Below the pieces are notes generated by a model that ran no database searches, had not been told where the DNA came from, and saw nothing but the letters and a program-made list of their open reading frames with translations. A stretch of 64,000 bases of DNA, from assembly GCF_036785885.1 (NCBI RefSeq), contig NC_092320.1, positions 16,927,557-16,991,556 on the forward strand, written 5' to 3'. A program made the position numbers and the translations under genes. The stretch comes from Coffea arabica. Lineage: Eukaryota; Streptophyta; Magnoliopsida; Gentianales; Rubiaceae. Shown here piece by piece: positions 36,396-49,481 of this stretch. How positions within the stretch are numbered: the stretch's first letter is position 1; each line of letters starts with the position of its first letter.

Positions 36396-37545
36396 TTTGT
36401 CGTTGGGCTGCCAACCTGGCACTAAATGTCCGGTACATCCGTACAAGTGGGGTCGGGTATAGACTCCAGTTGCAGTACAATTCTACTTCTTCTTCTACTT
36501 CTCCCCGAATTATACTCAATTATTTTGAAATTTTGGATAACAATAAGAACATTCTTCCATGCCGCCTGTCTATATATCATAATTTTTATAATTTAATACC
36601 TAAGGTAATAAAGTTTTAATAAATTTATAATCTAAGACAAAAGAATAAGAGTTAAAGTTGTCTTAATGTAGCATAATCTTTGAAAATTATAGTAATTTAA
36701 TCCATATTTGTCGTTCCATAACTTTTAAATATTGTTAGTCCACATATAGATTTATGAATTAATCTTCTATATATTGGCACTTTCGCTATTGGATGCGTGA
36801 TACACAATCTGAATTTAAATTAATCCAAATTTTATATATGTGTCATGTATCTAACCGTGATATTGTACACATTGTTAGTGTATATAAGAATAACTCTAGA
36901 TTTATACATTTTTTTTTCTAACTTATGGTATAGGTCCATACCCGTGTTATATCCATCCCATATTTTACTAACTATGCTTATCACTTTATTGTTGAAACTT
37001 AACATCGCACTTGTGAAGTTTACCCATAATATTCATGAAAATAAATTTAAGTTTTTTATGGACAAATAGTATGTAAATGGCTAAAACTATAATTTTATAA
37101 TAATCTTAAATTTACATACCATAATCGAGTGTATATTGCTTCTTGTTTTGAAATTTGCACTAACTTCACTATTCCTATTATTGTTATTGGTAAAAATGCT
37201 TCGATTTAAAACACAATAAAATCAAATTTTGTGGCCTTTCTAATATAGTGGTTATTTTTACTCGAAAATTAGTAAATCTTGCTTACATTACACAGATTGT
37301 ATGCTTTTTCACCAATATAATCAAAAGAACTTTATACCTTGACAAAACAAATAGAAAAAATGACAACACCATGAGTATAATGGTGAGCAACTGCCATACA
37401 TGTCACATTATGAGTTTAGGCATGATTTGTATAAATAATAACTAATCTAATAATTGGTTGACATGCGATGCATATGACAGGTTAGGGGATTTCAATTGCA
37501 ACATGAAAATGAAAATGTGATTCTTTTTAAAGAATATCAATAGTG
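36396..37545. other. Intergenic DNA upstream of the unit 2 NAC gene
   Basis: Matches 1546-2694 with scattered private substitutions, for example GGGCTGCC at 36405-36412 where units 1 and 3 have GGGGTGCC. No gene seen. Confidence 0.5.
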
Positions 37546-37550
37546 GTTTT

Positions 37551-39239
37551 TGATGGGTTTTTTTTACATACATGCAAGTTTAATTCCGATTTTACACCCG
37601 TTGGACTGCAAGTATACAGGTCACAATTGTAGTACAAAATGTGTATCGAGTCGATCCCACGAGGAGCAATTTAAACAATTACTAAGCCCTTGTTTTCTCT
37701 ATTATTTAGACTTACAATGAATTTGAGCAGAGAAAGTCTAATGCTGTAATCTACAAATCTGATATACAAATCTAGTTTAACAAATGCTGAATGCAAATAG
37801 AGAAATTTCACTTAAGGAAGATTCTAGGGATGTAGATTCCACTTATGGCATAAACAACACAAATGAATGGATTTACTTCTTGATATTATTCTTGTTTAAC
37901 CAGAGATTCATTTTCAAAATTTCCAAGTCTCATTTTCATGATGAAATGGCCTAAAGCAATATAGATTTCCCTATTTTCATGGTGAAATACTACTACTACT
38001 CTGTTTTATTTCATGAAATGCTAAATAATCCACCTAAGTGTATCTCTATTTTCATGAACATACAACTCAAGCTCTACTCATGTGTTTCCATTGTTATTAC
38101 CAATTCTCATTGAACAATAACAACTATAACCAAACTATTGGTGATCAATCAATAGCAAGTAATCACAGCTACACAAGTAGACAAGTTAATACAAGATATA
38201 ACAAGTGTAAATCACATTCAATTTATACTACTTAGCCATAAGTTTCATCTACTCCCTAGATGAAGAAAGTTAGCTACTCATGTATGATTCAACAATCAGA
38301 ATCACAAGTTTATTGCTGCAAAACATCATACAGTACAAGTATAAGAAAGATAAAAGAAAGCTTAGCCAACTGAAGGTGAAGCTCTCTAATTCCTGCTATG
38401 CTCTTGCACAATCTGATTACAAGTGAAAAACTTTAAAGACAAAGTGCTTCTCCAAGAACTCCTAACTAGAGAGAAACTTGTTACAAAATGAAAAACTAGC
38501 TACGTCTGGTAATGCCAGGCTTCTCCTCTGTGTTTCTGCATAAAAGGTGGAAGAAATTCCATTCCTCTCACTTCATAATTTCCTCCACTCAGATTTTGTA
38601 AAAAGAAGTCAAAGATATGATGTTTCCTTTTGTCCATACTCATTTGGTCTTCTCTTTTGTTGCAGAAGCATGTGCCACCGATTTCTGTCCCTCAAAATAG
38701 CTGGAAAGTTGTGAAAAAGGTAAAGAAAAACGGCTGTTGCACTTGCTGAGGAGAGAGACAGATCCGAGCCTCGGATCTGAGGAGTGAAAATGGATCCGAG
38801 CTCGGATCCGAGGGATCCGAGGGATTTCATAATGGATCCGAGATCGGATCGTCCTGACCTCGGATGCTCTCCGCCAGAAGTACAGACGAGAGTTCGGATC
38901 CATCTTGTGCACACGGATCCGAGCTCGGATCCGTGTTGACCAATTTCCAGTTTTTCACTTCTTCTCTTTTTCTACATTTTTGCTCCCAATTTCTTGTGTA
39001 CTTTGTCCTCTGGATGACCCTTACATTTCTTTGAACTTGTGCATGAATTTCATACATCAATTACCTTCACAAATTCACAAGATTAACGCATTAATTCACT
39101 CATTTATCAATTTTTGAAACCTTAATCAATATTTAAGCAATTATCACCAAAAGAGTTCAAATATGGCTTAATCTTCTCAGAACATACCAAAAATTAATGC
39201 CAAATTCATACAAAATGTACGTTAAATATTCACTTATCA
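37551..39239 (-). mobile_element. Solo LTR 'D2'
   Basis: A close relative of solo LTR D (TGATGGG...TTATCA) flanked by GTTTT (37546-37550 and 39240-39244). It lies 3 bp from the position where unit 1 carries LTR A, and unit 3 has the empty site. Positions 38760-38935 hold a GGATCCGAG palindrome cluster. Confidence 0.88.
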
Positions 39240-39349
39240 GTTTTCTATAAATGGAAATATATTGTAGCATATACCACTTATGCATTGAAGGAATTTGTAG
39301 TTTGAATCGTAGCAATTGAGTACCTATTGCTTTTTAGTTTTTTAAGTAC

Positions 39350-41152
39350 CGACGTGCGCAGGGTATACATATCAATTTAACCTCATTCTAATCAAGTTTT
39401 ACATTTATAAACTCCTAAACACCCCACACGCGATTTATCGCAAGTATACGAATCGTGAGCGAGTATAGGGTATTAAGGGTCGATCCCACAAGGAAGATTG
39501 CAATTACCGGTACTACTAAAGCTTCTCTATTATTTAGACTATCAATGAATTATAACAAATTTTACCTACTCAAATTATACAAAATAACAAATAAAAGCTC
39601 CTTAGGTTGTGGTATCCCTAACTACTCATGCAAGTGCTATATTTGGATCATTGAATACTACGTCTAAGCTAATTATAGTGTAATTTCCTTAAACATGTGA
39701 AACCTACTTTCGTAGTGAATCAACTATACTCATAACTAATCCATACCTATTTTCATGGTTATGAAATTAGCTACAAGTTCATTTCTTCAATGAAATTACA
39801 TGAAATGAATCACTAAAAACCACATAAGTGCACATCTACTTTCGTGAGTGTACTCCCTATGTTTAGCACCTCTTGAACTAGTGTTAAATCTCAATTTTCA
39901 TTGCAGAAACAACACCTTAGATAATCACAATCAATGGTACCAGATTAATCATGATTTAAAGAGCCAAAGTGCTAAATAACTTGCTCAAATCATAGCAATC
40001 AAATAACCAAATAATAAACACTAACAATCATAGAAAGTTCAACCAAACCCAAGGCTTAAACTTTAAACACACATATTGAACACAAAATCCAGAACTTGTA
40101 TATTAACTAAACTTGGAATCAAATACAAAAGATAAAGAGTTTGGAAGGAATACAACCCTTGTCACATGAGCTTTCTTCCTTGCCTTCTTCATCCTCCATC
40201 TTCATCCTAATCTAGATAATAAACAAGAATGGAAAAGCTACACTACTCTATACTAAGCTAAACTAACACTAGAGAGATGAAAGAGCTACATTTCTGCAGA
40301 CTCCAAGCTTTCTCCCGTAGCTCACTCTATTTTTCTGCTATGGACTCCCATCTCCTTCCTTTTGCAATGAATTTGGCTATTTAATGATGAAAGGTTGGTC
40401 AAGAAATGATGTTTTCAACTCCCTTTTACAGCTGGGAATGTTTCTCACATGTCTAGCATCACATGTGAGTTGGTGGAGGTGAAATTGAGTTTTACGCGTA
40501 TAAAGCAGCCTTTTCTGACCAGTGATCCGAGCTGCTACAGTGCCTCGGATCCACTAACCCAGAAACAGCCGAGGGTTCGGATGAATAGTGGATCCGAGTG
40601 TGGATCACTTGCTCTGTTTTTGGCCCAACTTCAACCGATCTTTTCTTGATGTTAGAGGCTGAACCAGCTCATGTGTAAAACACGAAAGTTGTAGCCTTTT
40701 GAGTTATCTTTCCAATGCATCAAGAATCACCTCATTTGGATCTGTGTAGGCTGAGATATGACTGAAATACCCTTGTCTGCTCATTGCCCTGTTTCAGCTT
40801 CGACCAACAGAAATTAGCTAATGTAATTCGGCTTTTTGATTTTGACAACCTTCAAACTGGATTCGGATGTCTTCACCAAAGTTGTAGATCTATCTCTTAT
40901 CTTCAAATGGGTTCAAGAATCATCCCAATCCGATCATTGTAACTCAAGTTATAGCCGAAATACGAAAATGTGTCAAAACTGTCAAAATACACAAAATCCA
41001 AGTAAAAAGTGATAAAAACCTCATTTAACCACTTAAAAGCATTTTATACCAATTATAGCCAAAATGAATCATTTTCTTCCAATAATATATCCAAAGTGAC
41101 TAAAAATAATATAAAATATCATACAATTATTACGTAAATTAGTCACTTATCA
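39350..41152 (-). mobile_element. Solo LTR 'F', unit 2 copy
   Basis: An LTR of the element E type, flanked by AGTAC (39345-39349 and 41153-41157). The first base is C instead of the canonical T (CGACGTGCGC). The same insertion, with the same right-hand duplication, is found in unit 3. Unit 1 has the empty site, so F entered after unit 1 separated from the ancestor of this part of units 2 and 3. Confidence 0.88.
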
Positions 41153-41157
41153 AGTAC

Positions 41158-42626
41158 CTATTATTTATTTCATTACAAAGTTTAAATATTTACATCCAGA
41201 TAGAGTAATGCTAATGACACTTCAATTATTGTTAACGACACTAAGTTTACCTTTATAAAAGTTGGTCAAGAAAATGAAGTGTCAATGACAACAATTGTTA
41301 AACTAAAACAATTTTCTTTCTTTTGGGAAAATCAAACTACTTTCCCAAGTATATATTTCACTTTTATGTTTTAAAAAATCTCAATCTGTTAATTAAATTC
41401 ACAATGTTGCTATTATAAAAAATATTCCTTCTCAAATTAACATGAATGAGTAGATGTAAGATATAAATGTGGTAAAATATCGCTCATACACATGTCATGG
41501 ATTTTTTAAATTTTCAACAAACAATGATTTTGTTGTTAAAAATATAACATGGTAATCTGTTGTGGTAATTATTTTAGGATTCTTTTGTACATGAAATGAA
41601 TTTAATTTAAATTACACAATAGATTATATGGGCATGTGAATTTTTTTATTGGTTGAGGTAATTAATATCTTTTTATTGAACCGTTAGTGGTGATTGCTAG
41701 TCAAGGGTGAAACTACAATAAAAAATAAAGTTAGTGAGAAAAGTGCAAATGGCTATGGGTTTTAGTGCTTAAAACAAAAAAAAAAAAAAGGGTAAAATTT
41801 TTCTTTTTGAGTTATAAAGTGTCCTTCCATGTGATAGAACTCTCTATTAAAATTTGAAACGGTTAAGAATTCACAAAATTTTTTAAATTTTAATAGTAAG
41901 TTTAACTTAAAGAAAAATAAATTTTATCAACCAGCAAATTTACTGAAATTGTAAATTTCCTATATGACTAAAACTTACTGTTTTAGGGGATGTACTTACC
42001 AATTTTCTAATAAACTTACCAACACTAATATTGATTATTTAATACGATATTGGAAAAAATGCTAAAAAACTAATCTTTTGCCAAAGTTAATGGAATCCGG
42101 CAGTAGTGCATTACCCCATTGTTGTTACTATTACTTGCAATACCGTAGCATTGTCCTTTAATAGGGACATGCTGGGAGATGAATGGGTCGGATAGTAAGA
42201 AGGGGTGAATGTAAGTAAGAGAAATCTCCTATTTATATTTAAGAAAAAAAGTTCACAGTATAATGCAAGCTGAATAGTGAAGTTAAAAATTTGCTAGAGT
42301 GGAGGATGGGATTTAAAATCATTATGAAAAATGTTATCGAGTCCATAATATTGTTATTGAAATCTTATGATACGTGTTGCAAGTAAACCAAAAGGGATGC
42401 CAAGAAAAGGTTGTATAAAATCCAAATAAAGAATGGAGTGTTTATTATTAGGTGGAAATCACACTCCACTACTAATCAAAACCAGGCCGATAGTAACGAC
42501 TTAAAAAAAATTAAGCTTGATTTGTATTTTAATCAAGAACTCTTTTTTTTGGTAGAAGGTCAATTGTAATCCAACTAAACTACTGTGGGAGGCTCCAGAC
42601 CCACACTGACAACTATAAAAAAAGGA
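41158..42626. other. Intergenic DNA of unit 2
   Basis: AT-rich, shared with units 1 and 3. Positions 42503-42597 are the first copy of a direct repeat seen again at 44307-44386. No gene seen. Confidence 0.5.
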
Positions 42627-43049
42627 GGGTTATTATCACTTTACCCTCTTAACGTTCAGTGCCACTATCAATTGTTTCCTTAACGTTATTTTATAGTCAT
42701 TTTGCCTCCAAAACTAACGATCAAATTTAATGGAGTATATTAATTAAAGTAAAAAGACATGTTTAGCCCTTAAAATTATTATCACTTTATCCCCTTAAAC
42801 TATAACCTCATTATCAATTTACTCCATAGAGTTTTTTTTAAACAATTTATCCCACCATTAAATTAACTTAGTAAGTTAAAGAATTTTAGAAGAAAGTACC
42901 CTCCTTTTTGTATGATAAAAATAATAAAAAATTTAGAGTGACTCTTCTTCTTTTTAGTATCAAGAAAAAAAAGTCAAAGTGCTAATCTCTTTCTTCTTGA
43001 CAATTTTATTAATATTGAAAAAAATAGAAAGATAGGAAGGGGAACGGGG

Positions 43050-43058
43050 GAGAGAGAG

Positions 43059-43092
<34 letters not shown>
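43050..43092. repeat. GA microsatellite, unit 2
   Basis: A (GA)n run with one C interruption. The unit 3 counterpart (56996-57049) is about 11 bp longer, an expected kind of slippage difference between recent duplicates. Confidence 0.95.
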
Positions 43093-43095
<3 letters not shown>

Positions 43096-43156
43096 AATTC
43101 TTTTTTTTTAAATACAAATAAGAAAGAATCAAATACTTTTATTATATAAAAATTAA

Positions 43157-43593
43157 GGGTTAAAAACAAAAAAAAACCCCTGTAGTAAGCCTAATACACA
43201 GAAAAGTCCCTTATGGTTTCAAAATATACAACACGACACCTCATGCTTTGAACTAAATTGTAAAGGTGACGGAATTCGTTAAACTTAACGGAAATGACTT
43301 ATTGGAACCTAAAAAAAAAATTTATACTTAATTTTTATCAAATATACCTATTCTACCCCTTAACTCTCAATTCTCTCTACTTAGAAAATAAAACAAATGA
43401 TTTTTTTGAGCTGTCTTTTGTTTAATTATATCAGGGTATTTTGGTCATTTTGACCATTTCCGTTAAGTTTAACGGATTCCGTCACTTTTACAATTTAGTT
43501 CAAAGCATGAGGGGTCGTGTTATATATTTTGAAACCATGGGGGGCTTTTCTGTGTATTAGGTTTATCACAGGGGGCTTTTTTGTTTTTTACCC
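43157..43593. mobile_element. Mutator-like foldback miniature element, 437 bp
   Basis: Long inverted arms (about 150-185 bp each, outer end GGGTTAAAAACAAAAA) meet at a short centre. An exact 9-bp duplication AAAAATTAA is at 43148-43156 and 43594-43602. The arm palindrome centres on the pair GTTAAACTTAACGGAAATGAC and its complement. No coding capacity. Confidence 0.85.
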
Positions 43594-43977
43594 AAAAATT
43601 AATTCACTTTTCTGTTTACGACCAAATTCCAATCCTAATTCCGACAACCTTAAAGTAATATGATAATGCTAGACTCTTCTTTATTTTCTTTCTTTGCAAA
43701 ATCTGATATTCTGTCTCCTTCTTTCCTATCTTCTTTTCTTTTCCAAATATTAATAAGTGTGAAAAAAATTTTGAGAGAATCATTTTATTTTTATGTTTTT
43801 GGATCTCTTAAAGTAAAAAAAAAAGGAAGAATAACCTTTTCAATTTTTTTATTTTTAATTATATACAAAAAAGAGTAAATATATTAAAAATTTTTTGACC
43901 ATATTAGTTAGATTAACGATGAGATAAAATGCCTAGAAAATAATGTTAGGAATTAAAACGACTGTATCACTATAATT

Positions 43978-44280
43978 TTAAGGGATAAAGTGATAATAAT
44001 AATAATGTGATAATGCTATAAAATAACGGAATATTTTTGTCTAAAATTTCTTAACATGTTGGATTGAATTACTTATAGGGTGAAATGACTAAAAGATAAT
44101 GTTAGGGGTTAAATTGATAGTAGTAATATAGTTTAAAGGGATAAAGCGATAATAATGTGATAATGCTATAAAATAACGGAATATTTTTGTCTAAAATTTC
44201 TTAACATGTTGGATTGAATTACTTATAGGGTGAAATGACTAAAAGATAATGTTAGGGGTATAATTGACAGTAGTAATATA
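43978..44280. repeat. Two-copy tandem repeat, period 150 bp
   Basis: Two copies of a 150-bp block (markers AATAATGTGATAATGCTATA at 44001 and 44151), nearly identical. Present in both units 2 and 3, so it predates their duplication. It lies within the right arm of the inverted-repeat element. Confidence 0.9.
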
Positions 44281-44386
44281 GTTTAAAGGGATAGCGATAA
44301 TAACCCAAAAAAAATTAAGCTTGGTATGTATTTTAATCAAGATTTTTGTTGGTATTTTAATGCAACTAAACTACTAGGGGAGGCAC

Positions 44387-45151
44387 CTATTAAATCTACT
44401 AATGGAGATTTGATTGAGGGATCTGCTTCAGAAATTTATACTCATCACCGTACCCAAGTACGGCCACGTGCTCGCAATTCTTGGAGTTGGTATTTTAAGG
44501 ATGATGTTTTTACCCGATCTTCAACATCGCCAAAAACTTCTAACCATAACTAGTAAAATGCTTTCATATCAATTACGAGATTAGTTATCAATTGGGATCA
44601 ATACGTTGGTTCCTTTACAATGCCAATCCCATGTTTATTATTTTGACATTCAATTAATGTCTCACTCAATAGATAAGTGAAGCATATGATCTACACATGC
44701 TTATATAGTTCATTAGAAGATGCCGTTAGAATAAAGAAACTCAAGATCCAATCTCAAGTGCCAAGCAAGACCTTGAAAGTACTTTGGAGGTATTTGAATA
44801 TCAAGAACTGAAATAAAAGAAATGAAGCTTCGTCATGTGGGATATCCAGAGATTCAAAGTACATAGTACAAATCACGCCAACCTATGAAGACTTCAGTAC
44901 CCTTTGGAAATGGAATTGCAGACTTTATCACTCATCTCAACGGCTAGATTAATGTCCAAGATGGGCCTAATATTTGTTTTTTGTTTTGGGAACGAGAAAT
45001 TGAGACAATCCGACACACTCAAGCCTGGTTGTATGGCATGATAACATGTCCCTCTTATCTATTCTTAGACCTTCTAACTTAAGTTTTAAATATATGTATA
45101 CATTCTCATTTGCTTTTATCCTGCGTCACATTGGCAGTTTCACTGCTAAAA
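44387..45151. other. Intergenic DNA and likely promoter of unit 2 DUF642
   Basis: Contains short ORFs without recognisable similarity, including a 75-codon one at 44326-44553 that is conserved only because the unit is duplicated. No confident TATA box. Confidence 0.45.
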
Positions 45152-47283
45152 ATGGCTTCCATTCTCTCCCTCTGCATTTTATTCATAATGTGTATTTACC
45201 AAAGCCTTTCTTTCGCGGCTGTTGCGCCATTTCTTGATGGTATGCTTTAAATAGTCTTTAATTTTTTTCATATAAAATTGCTAAATTAACTTTTCTTAGG
45301 TACGAGCTAACCCTGGTACAATTTTTTTTTTTTTTTTTTGGGTTTATGCCAAATAAAGTCACTTTACCATATCATTTTTATGTCAGCACTCAGCACATGA
45401 CGGAGCGAATATCAAATCTTACCTATTAATTTCACTTGACATGCAAACATGATCCACGTAAATTGTAGAAAAATCAAATGCGCAGCGTTAATTTTCTCTA
45501 ACATGTTCAACATCAAGAGCAACACGAACCCGTTTGAATTTTTGATTTTGAATCTAATGGTGTTTGACTTGTCTTTTCGATACTTGGAAAAGGTTTTTCG
45601 CTCTGGACTTCTTTTTAATCATTGATATGAACTGACCTTCTATGTACTCTTCCTCTTTATTATTATTTTTTCTGAAAAATTCGAACAATGGCAGGATACA
45701 AGAACAAGGAGAAAAATTTACTCATAACTGGCAGTAGTAGTATGTTTTTCTAACCATATTCCTGTTTACATTTTGCAGGTCTACTAGAAAATGGTAACTT
45801 TGAGGAAGGGCCAAAGGTATCAAACCTTAAGAAAAGACAGATCATAGGAAAATACTCCTTGCCCAAATGGGAAATTCATGGCATAGTTGAATATGTTTCA
45901 AGTGGACCGCAACCTGGTGGTTTTTACTTCGCAATCCCTCGTGGGGCTCAGGCAGCGAGGCTTGGAAATGAGGCTTCCATATCTCAATATGTTAAGGTGA
46001 AACCTGGAGCAATGTACTCATTGACCTTTGCAGTCACCAGGACTTGTGCCCAAGATGAGAAGCTAAGGGGTTCTGTCCCTGGTTTTTCGACTGAACTCCC
46101 AATTCAAACACTGTTTAGCAGCGATGGTGGTGATACTTATGCATGGGCTGTTAAGGCAACTTCTGATGTTTTCAAGGTTACATTTCATAATCCTGGAATT
46201 CAAGAGGATCCTACCTGTGGACCTCTTCTGGATGCAATTGCAATCAAGGAGATACTTCCTCTCAGATACACTAAGGGTAAGTCCTCTTCCAAATTTGGAA
46301 TTTTTTTCCAATATCATCTGCCTCCCAGATCTTTAAGCAGATTTGTGAAAGCTCGATATTGGCCAGTACAAGAAAAATGTTAATGGCACACACTTATCTG
46401 TTAATGATACTCCTCTTGACTTTTCTAATGGCAGTTGTAAATTCAAAGAAAAACATGGCAATTTTTATCTGATTCACATGGCAAAAGGTTGAAAAAAAAA
46501 AGGGTGCCGTTCACAGAGAAAGGAGTGCCATTAACATTTATCCCAAAATAATTGTCTGAATTGTTGGGCAATCGTCGTAAGTTGATCACAACCCAACTGC
46601 CTTTTTGTTCCTTTTATTATTGACTGTCGATATTCGTTCACGAAGACACTATCTTTAAAATATAAATTTGTAGTTTCTTCTAAATATATAGTAAATGTTA
46701 ACCAATGCAATGTATATTTTATAATTCATAGAAAGCTCCTAATTTGCACTGAAGCTATGCAGGTAACTTGGTCAAAAATGGTGATTTTGAAACCGGCCCT
46801 CATGTGTTCAAGAATTTCTCAACTGGGGTGCTGCTCCTCCCTAAGAGGACGGACATCTACTCATCGCTCCCTGGATGGATTGTTGAATCCCTCAAACCAG
46901 TTAAGTATGTTGACTCGAAGCATTTCTCCGTTCCCCAGGGACTTGCAGCTATTGAATTGGTTGGAGGAATAGAAACAGCTATTGCACAAATCATAAGAAC
47001 AGTACCTAACAAGTTCTACTTTCTTTCCTTCGCTTTTGGGGATGCTAGGAATGGTTGTCATGGATCAATGACGATTGAAGCTTTTGCAGCTAGGAAAACC
47101 ATAAAAGTTTCATTTACATCAACTGGAATTGGTGGATCCAAGACTGCCATCCTCAAGTTTCAAGCACTTTCAAACAGAACAAGAATAACCTTTTATAGCC
47201 CAAATTATCACACAAAGCTTCATGACTATGGTCACATATGTGGTCCTGTTTTGGATGATGTTATAGTGTTTCCTCTCAAATAG
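45152..47283 (+). CDS. DUF642 secreted cell-wall protein, unit 2 copy (complete, 368 aa)
   Basis: Three exons: 45152-45239, 45779-46276 and 46763-47283, with GT-AG introns and both junctions in phase 1 (GAT G|GT and AAG G|GT). Residues 1-24 form a signal peptide (hydrophobic SILSLCILFIMCI, probable cut near SFA-A). Two DUF642/galactose-binding-like domains follow. Domain 1 is about 31-190, GLLENGNFEEGPK to CGPLLDAIAIKE, with Cys119 and Cys176. Domain 2 is about 197-366, NLVKNGDFETGPHVF to CGPVLDDVIVFP, with Cys294 and Cys355. The length is normal for the family. DUF642 proteins are extracellular, associate with cell-wall polysaccharide and have been linked to pectin methylesterase activity; no catalytic residues are known. 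This is the only DUF642 copy in the window that is both complete and undamaged. Confidence 0.93.
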
Positions 47284-47785
47284 TCACTGTTTGGGTGAAG
47301 ATCAAACAGAGTGATCAAAAAGCAACATAGTTTTGGAAGCTTTTTCTTTTCTTTTCTTTTCTTTTTTGTTAGTTCATGAACAAGACAACCCAAACCCATA
47401 AACATCGATCCACGGTATGAGGGAGGGGAAGCGGGCGCATGAGATATAAATTGTGTAATTTATATCTCTATACTATTAAAAAAAATCTTTCTAGTTTCTA
47501 AAGTTTAGGCTTCAAATATTGCATAGGATCAATTTAAGCCATTCATTTTATTTGTTTTTTGTTTTTTGTTTTTTGTTGTTATGTCATTGGTGTGTAATGT
47601 TGAAAGCTATAACCTTGGATTTAAGCATTTTTTTTTTTTTTTGGCTAACATTGCATTTTTTTTTAATATCTTGACATTACTACAAGTCTATAACCTTGGA
47701 TTTAAGAAGTGTTTTTTTGGCTAACATTGCAATTTTTAAATATCTTGACATCTATCATTGCTGCACTGTTATTAGGATTATATAA
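47284..47785. other. DUF642 3' flank and cassette junction of unit 2/unit 3
   Basis: Includes the TTTTC microsatellite (about 47339-47366) directly before the TTGTTAGTTCA junction. No gene seen. Confidence 0.5.
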
Positions 47786-48766
47786 GAGATAATTTCAAAA
47801 ACCTCCCTTGAGGTTTTTTCTAATCACACCTAACACCCCTCAAGTCTCTAAAATCGCACTTAACACCCTTAGAATGACAACCTTTGTAACATAATAGCCC
47901 TTTTATGTAAAAATATATTAAAAAATATGTTTAGTAGAGGGACTATAGTATTCTTCCAATTTTGCCCTTTTGTTAGTTGATTTTTAAATTTTAGAAGATT
48001 AAAATAAAAACAAATAGAACTACAATATTTACATAGAAATTGAAGGAGTGTAAGTACAATAACTGCTGAATTGTATCATTTTTGTTGATTCATATGACCA
48101 TTATAAGATCTGTGCCAAAGTTTTTGATAGAAAGGGAAAAAAAATTTTGAATACTGTTTGTTAACCAGTTTTTTCAAAAATTTTGTTTTTGATAATTGAA
48201 AACCATTATAGGTATATTTAATATGCATTTTTTCCATGATTTCAATTGCATCCCAGCATTTTTTTCACCAAATGAATGATTTTAACATATTTTTCCCTCA
48301 CCTCTTACTGATTAAACTACATAACAAGATAAAATCGTAGTTAAAAAAAGATAGATTTTCTATGTTTAGATTATCTAAGTACCTCAAAACCTATCTTCTG
48401 TTGCATATGCAAAAAAAATAGAGCCCAAATTTTATGGCATTTTTGTTACTTTATTTTTACATAATCGAACATAAATGTTTTTTCCTTTTTCTTGCCTTTT
48501 CTTGCATAAGAAATATGAAAAGGCAAAAAGGAATCAACTTGTTTTTATTTTCATCTTCTAGTTTTCAAAAATCAACTTGCAAAAGGGCGAATGTGGAAGA
48601 ATATTATAGTCTCTCTCTTAAATACATTTTTAATACTATTTTTACCTAAACGGGTTGATATGCTACAAAAGTTGTCATTCTAAGGGTGCTAAGTGTGATT
48701 TCAAAAACTTTAGGGGTGCTAGGTGTGATTAGGAAAAACCTCAAAGAAGGTTTCTGAAATTATCCC
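47786..48766. mobile_element. Mutator-like miniature element, unit 3 leading copy (981 bp)
   Basis: The uninterrupted counterpart of 28593-32969, with the same inverted ends and flanking 9-mers (ATTATATAA and GTTATATAA). It contains the empty LINE target (near 48368-48387). It was present before the cassette duplicated. Confidence 0.75.
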
Positions 48767-48775
48767 GTTATATAA

Positions 48776-49481
48776 TTTGAGCTATGATTTGATGTATCTG
48801 TTATTAGGATTATATAATCTGAAATATGATTTGATGTATTCATGTGTGTATGTATGTGTGTTTTTAAACGATTTATTCGTTGGATCCTGATTTTGAAAAC
48901 TTGAATTTAGTATTTGGGTTGCTAGTCATTTTCTTTTTTCATTGGAAGGGAGAACATACTAAATTAATGTAACCACCAAACCATCAATCGATAATCCATT
49001 CAGTCTATCCGTCATAGAGTTTTGTTTTAAAAGCGCAATCTGTCCTGATGACCTACCAATTCTTTTGACCGCTCATGGTTATGAAAAAAATTTTAACTAA
49101 TTACAAATTATTTATTTTTAACTAAAGACTAGCATATGTGAAAATAATTTATAAGTAAGTTGTTTTGAAGGCTTGTAATTAATATAGCTAACCATAGGAT
49201 GTGGAAGTGTTCATGTTTGAAAGGAAGAAGAAAAATCGCAAATATACACTACACATAGACCATAAGGAAAAAACTCAACATATACATAAGTGAAAATTAA
49301 GTAAGTAAAGAAACAAGCATGGATTGTTGCCCATATCAATCAAGACGAAATTAGTAATTAAAACCTGCTAAAATCCTTGTCCTTGTTTATACATTGCATA
49401 CAACAACACCACTACTGTAATCAAAATATGTATGATACTTCTACTTATTGCCTGAATTCTCACCATCAATTTTGAGAGAGG
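48776..49481. other. Intergenic DNA downstream of the unit 3 NAC gene
   Basis: Nearly identical to 32979-33684. Nothing recognised apart from the expected NAC 3' UTR. Confidence 0.5.

Larger units (their letters stand above)
42627..44306. mobile_element. Inverted-repeat element (about 1.7 kb), possibly Mutator-like
   Basis: The ends are GGGTTATTATCACTTTACCC and the inverse GGGATAGCGATAATAACCC. Inverted similarity extends roughly 200 bp inward (TAGTCATTTTGCCTCC against AATGACTATAAA-type arms). Adjacent 9-mers AAAAAAGGA and AAAAAAAAT do not match well, so the superfamily is uncertain. It contains a GA microsatellite, a smaller foldback element and a 150-bp tandem duplication. It has no transposase ORF. 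Confidence 0.5.
28192..47376. repeat. Tandem cassette unit 2 (NAC + DUF642)
   Basis: The complete cassette, running from the TGAACAAGACAACCC junction through NAC exon 3, exons 2 and 1, intergenic DNA and DUF642 to the next TTGTTAGTTCA at 47366-47376. Private insertions are the LINE (29195-32570) and solo LTR D2 (37551-39239). Solo LTR F is shared with unit 3. Confidence 0.85.

Noticed and set aside
43050..43092. Regular short repeats considered as a CRISPR array or promoter GAGA element
   Set aside because: A simple dinucleotide microsatellite in a plant genome, without spacers and far from a start codon.
44326..44553. 75-codon ORF, repeated at 57979-58206
   Set aside because: Its first part comes from the flanking direct repeat. 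It shows no recognisable domain, and conservation is explained by duplication of the whole unit.
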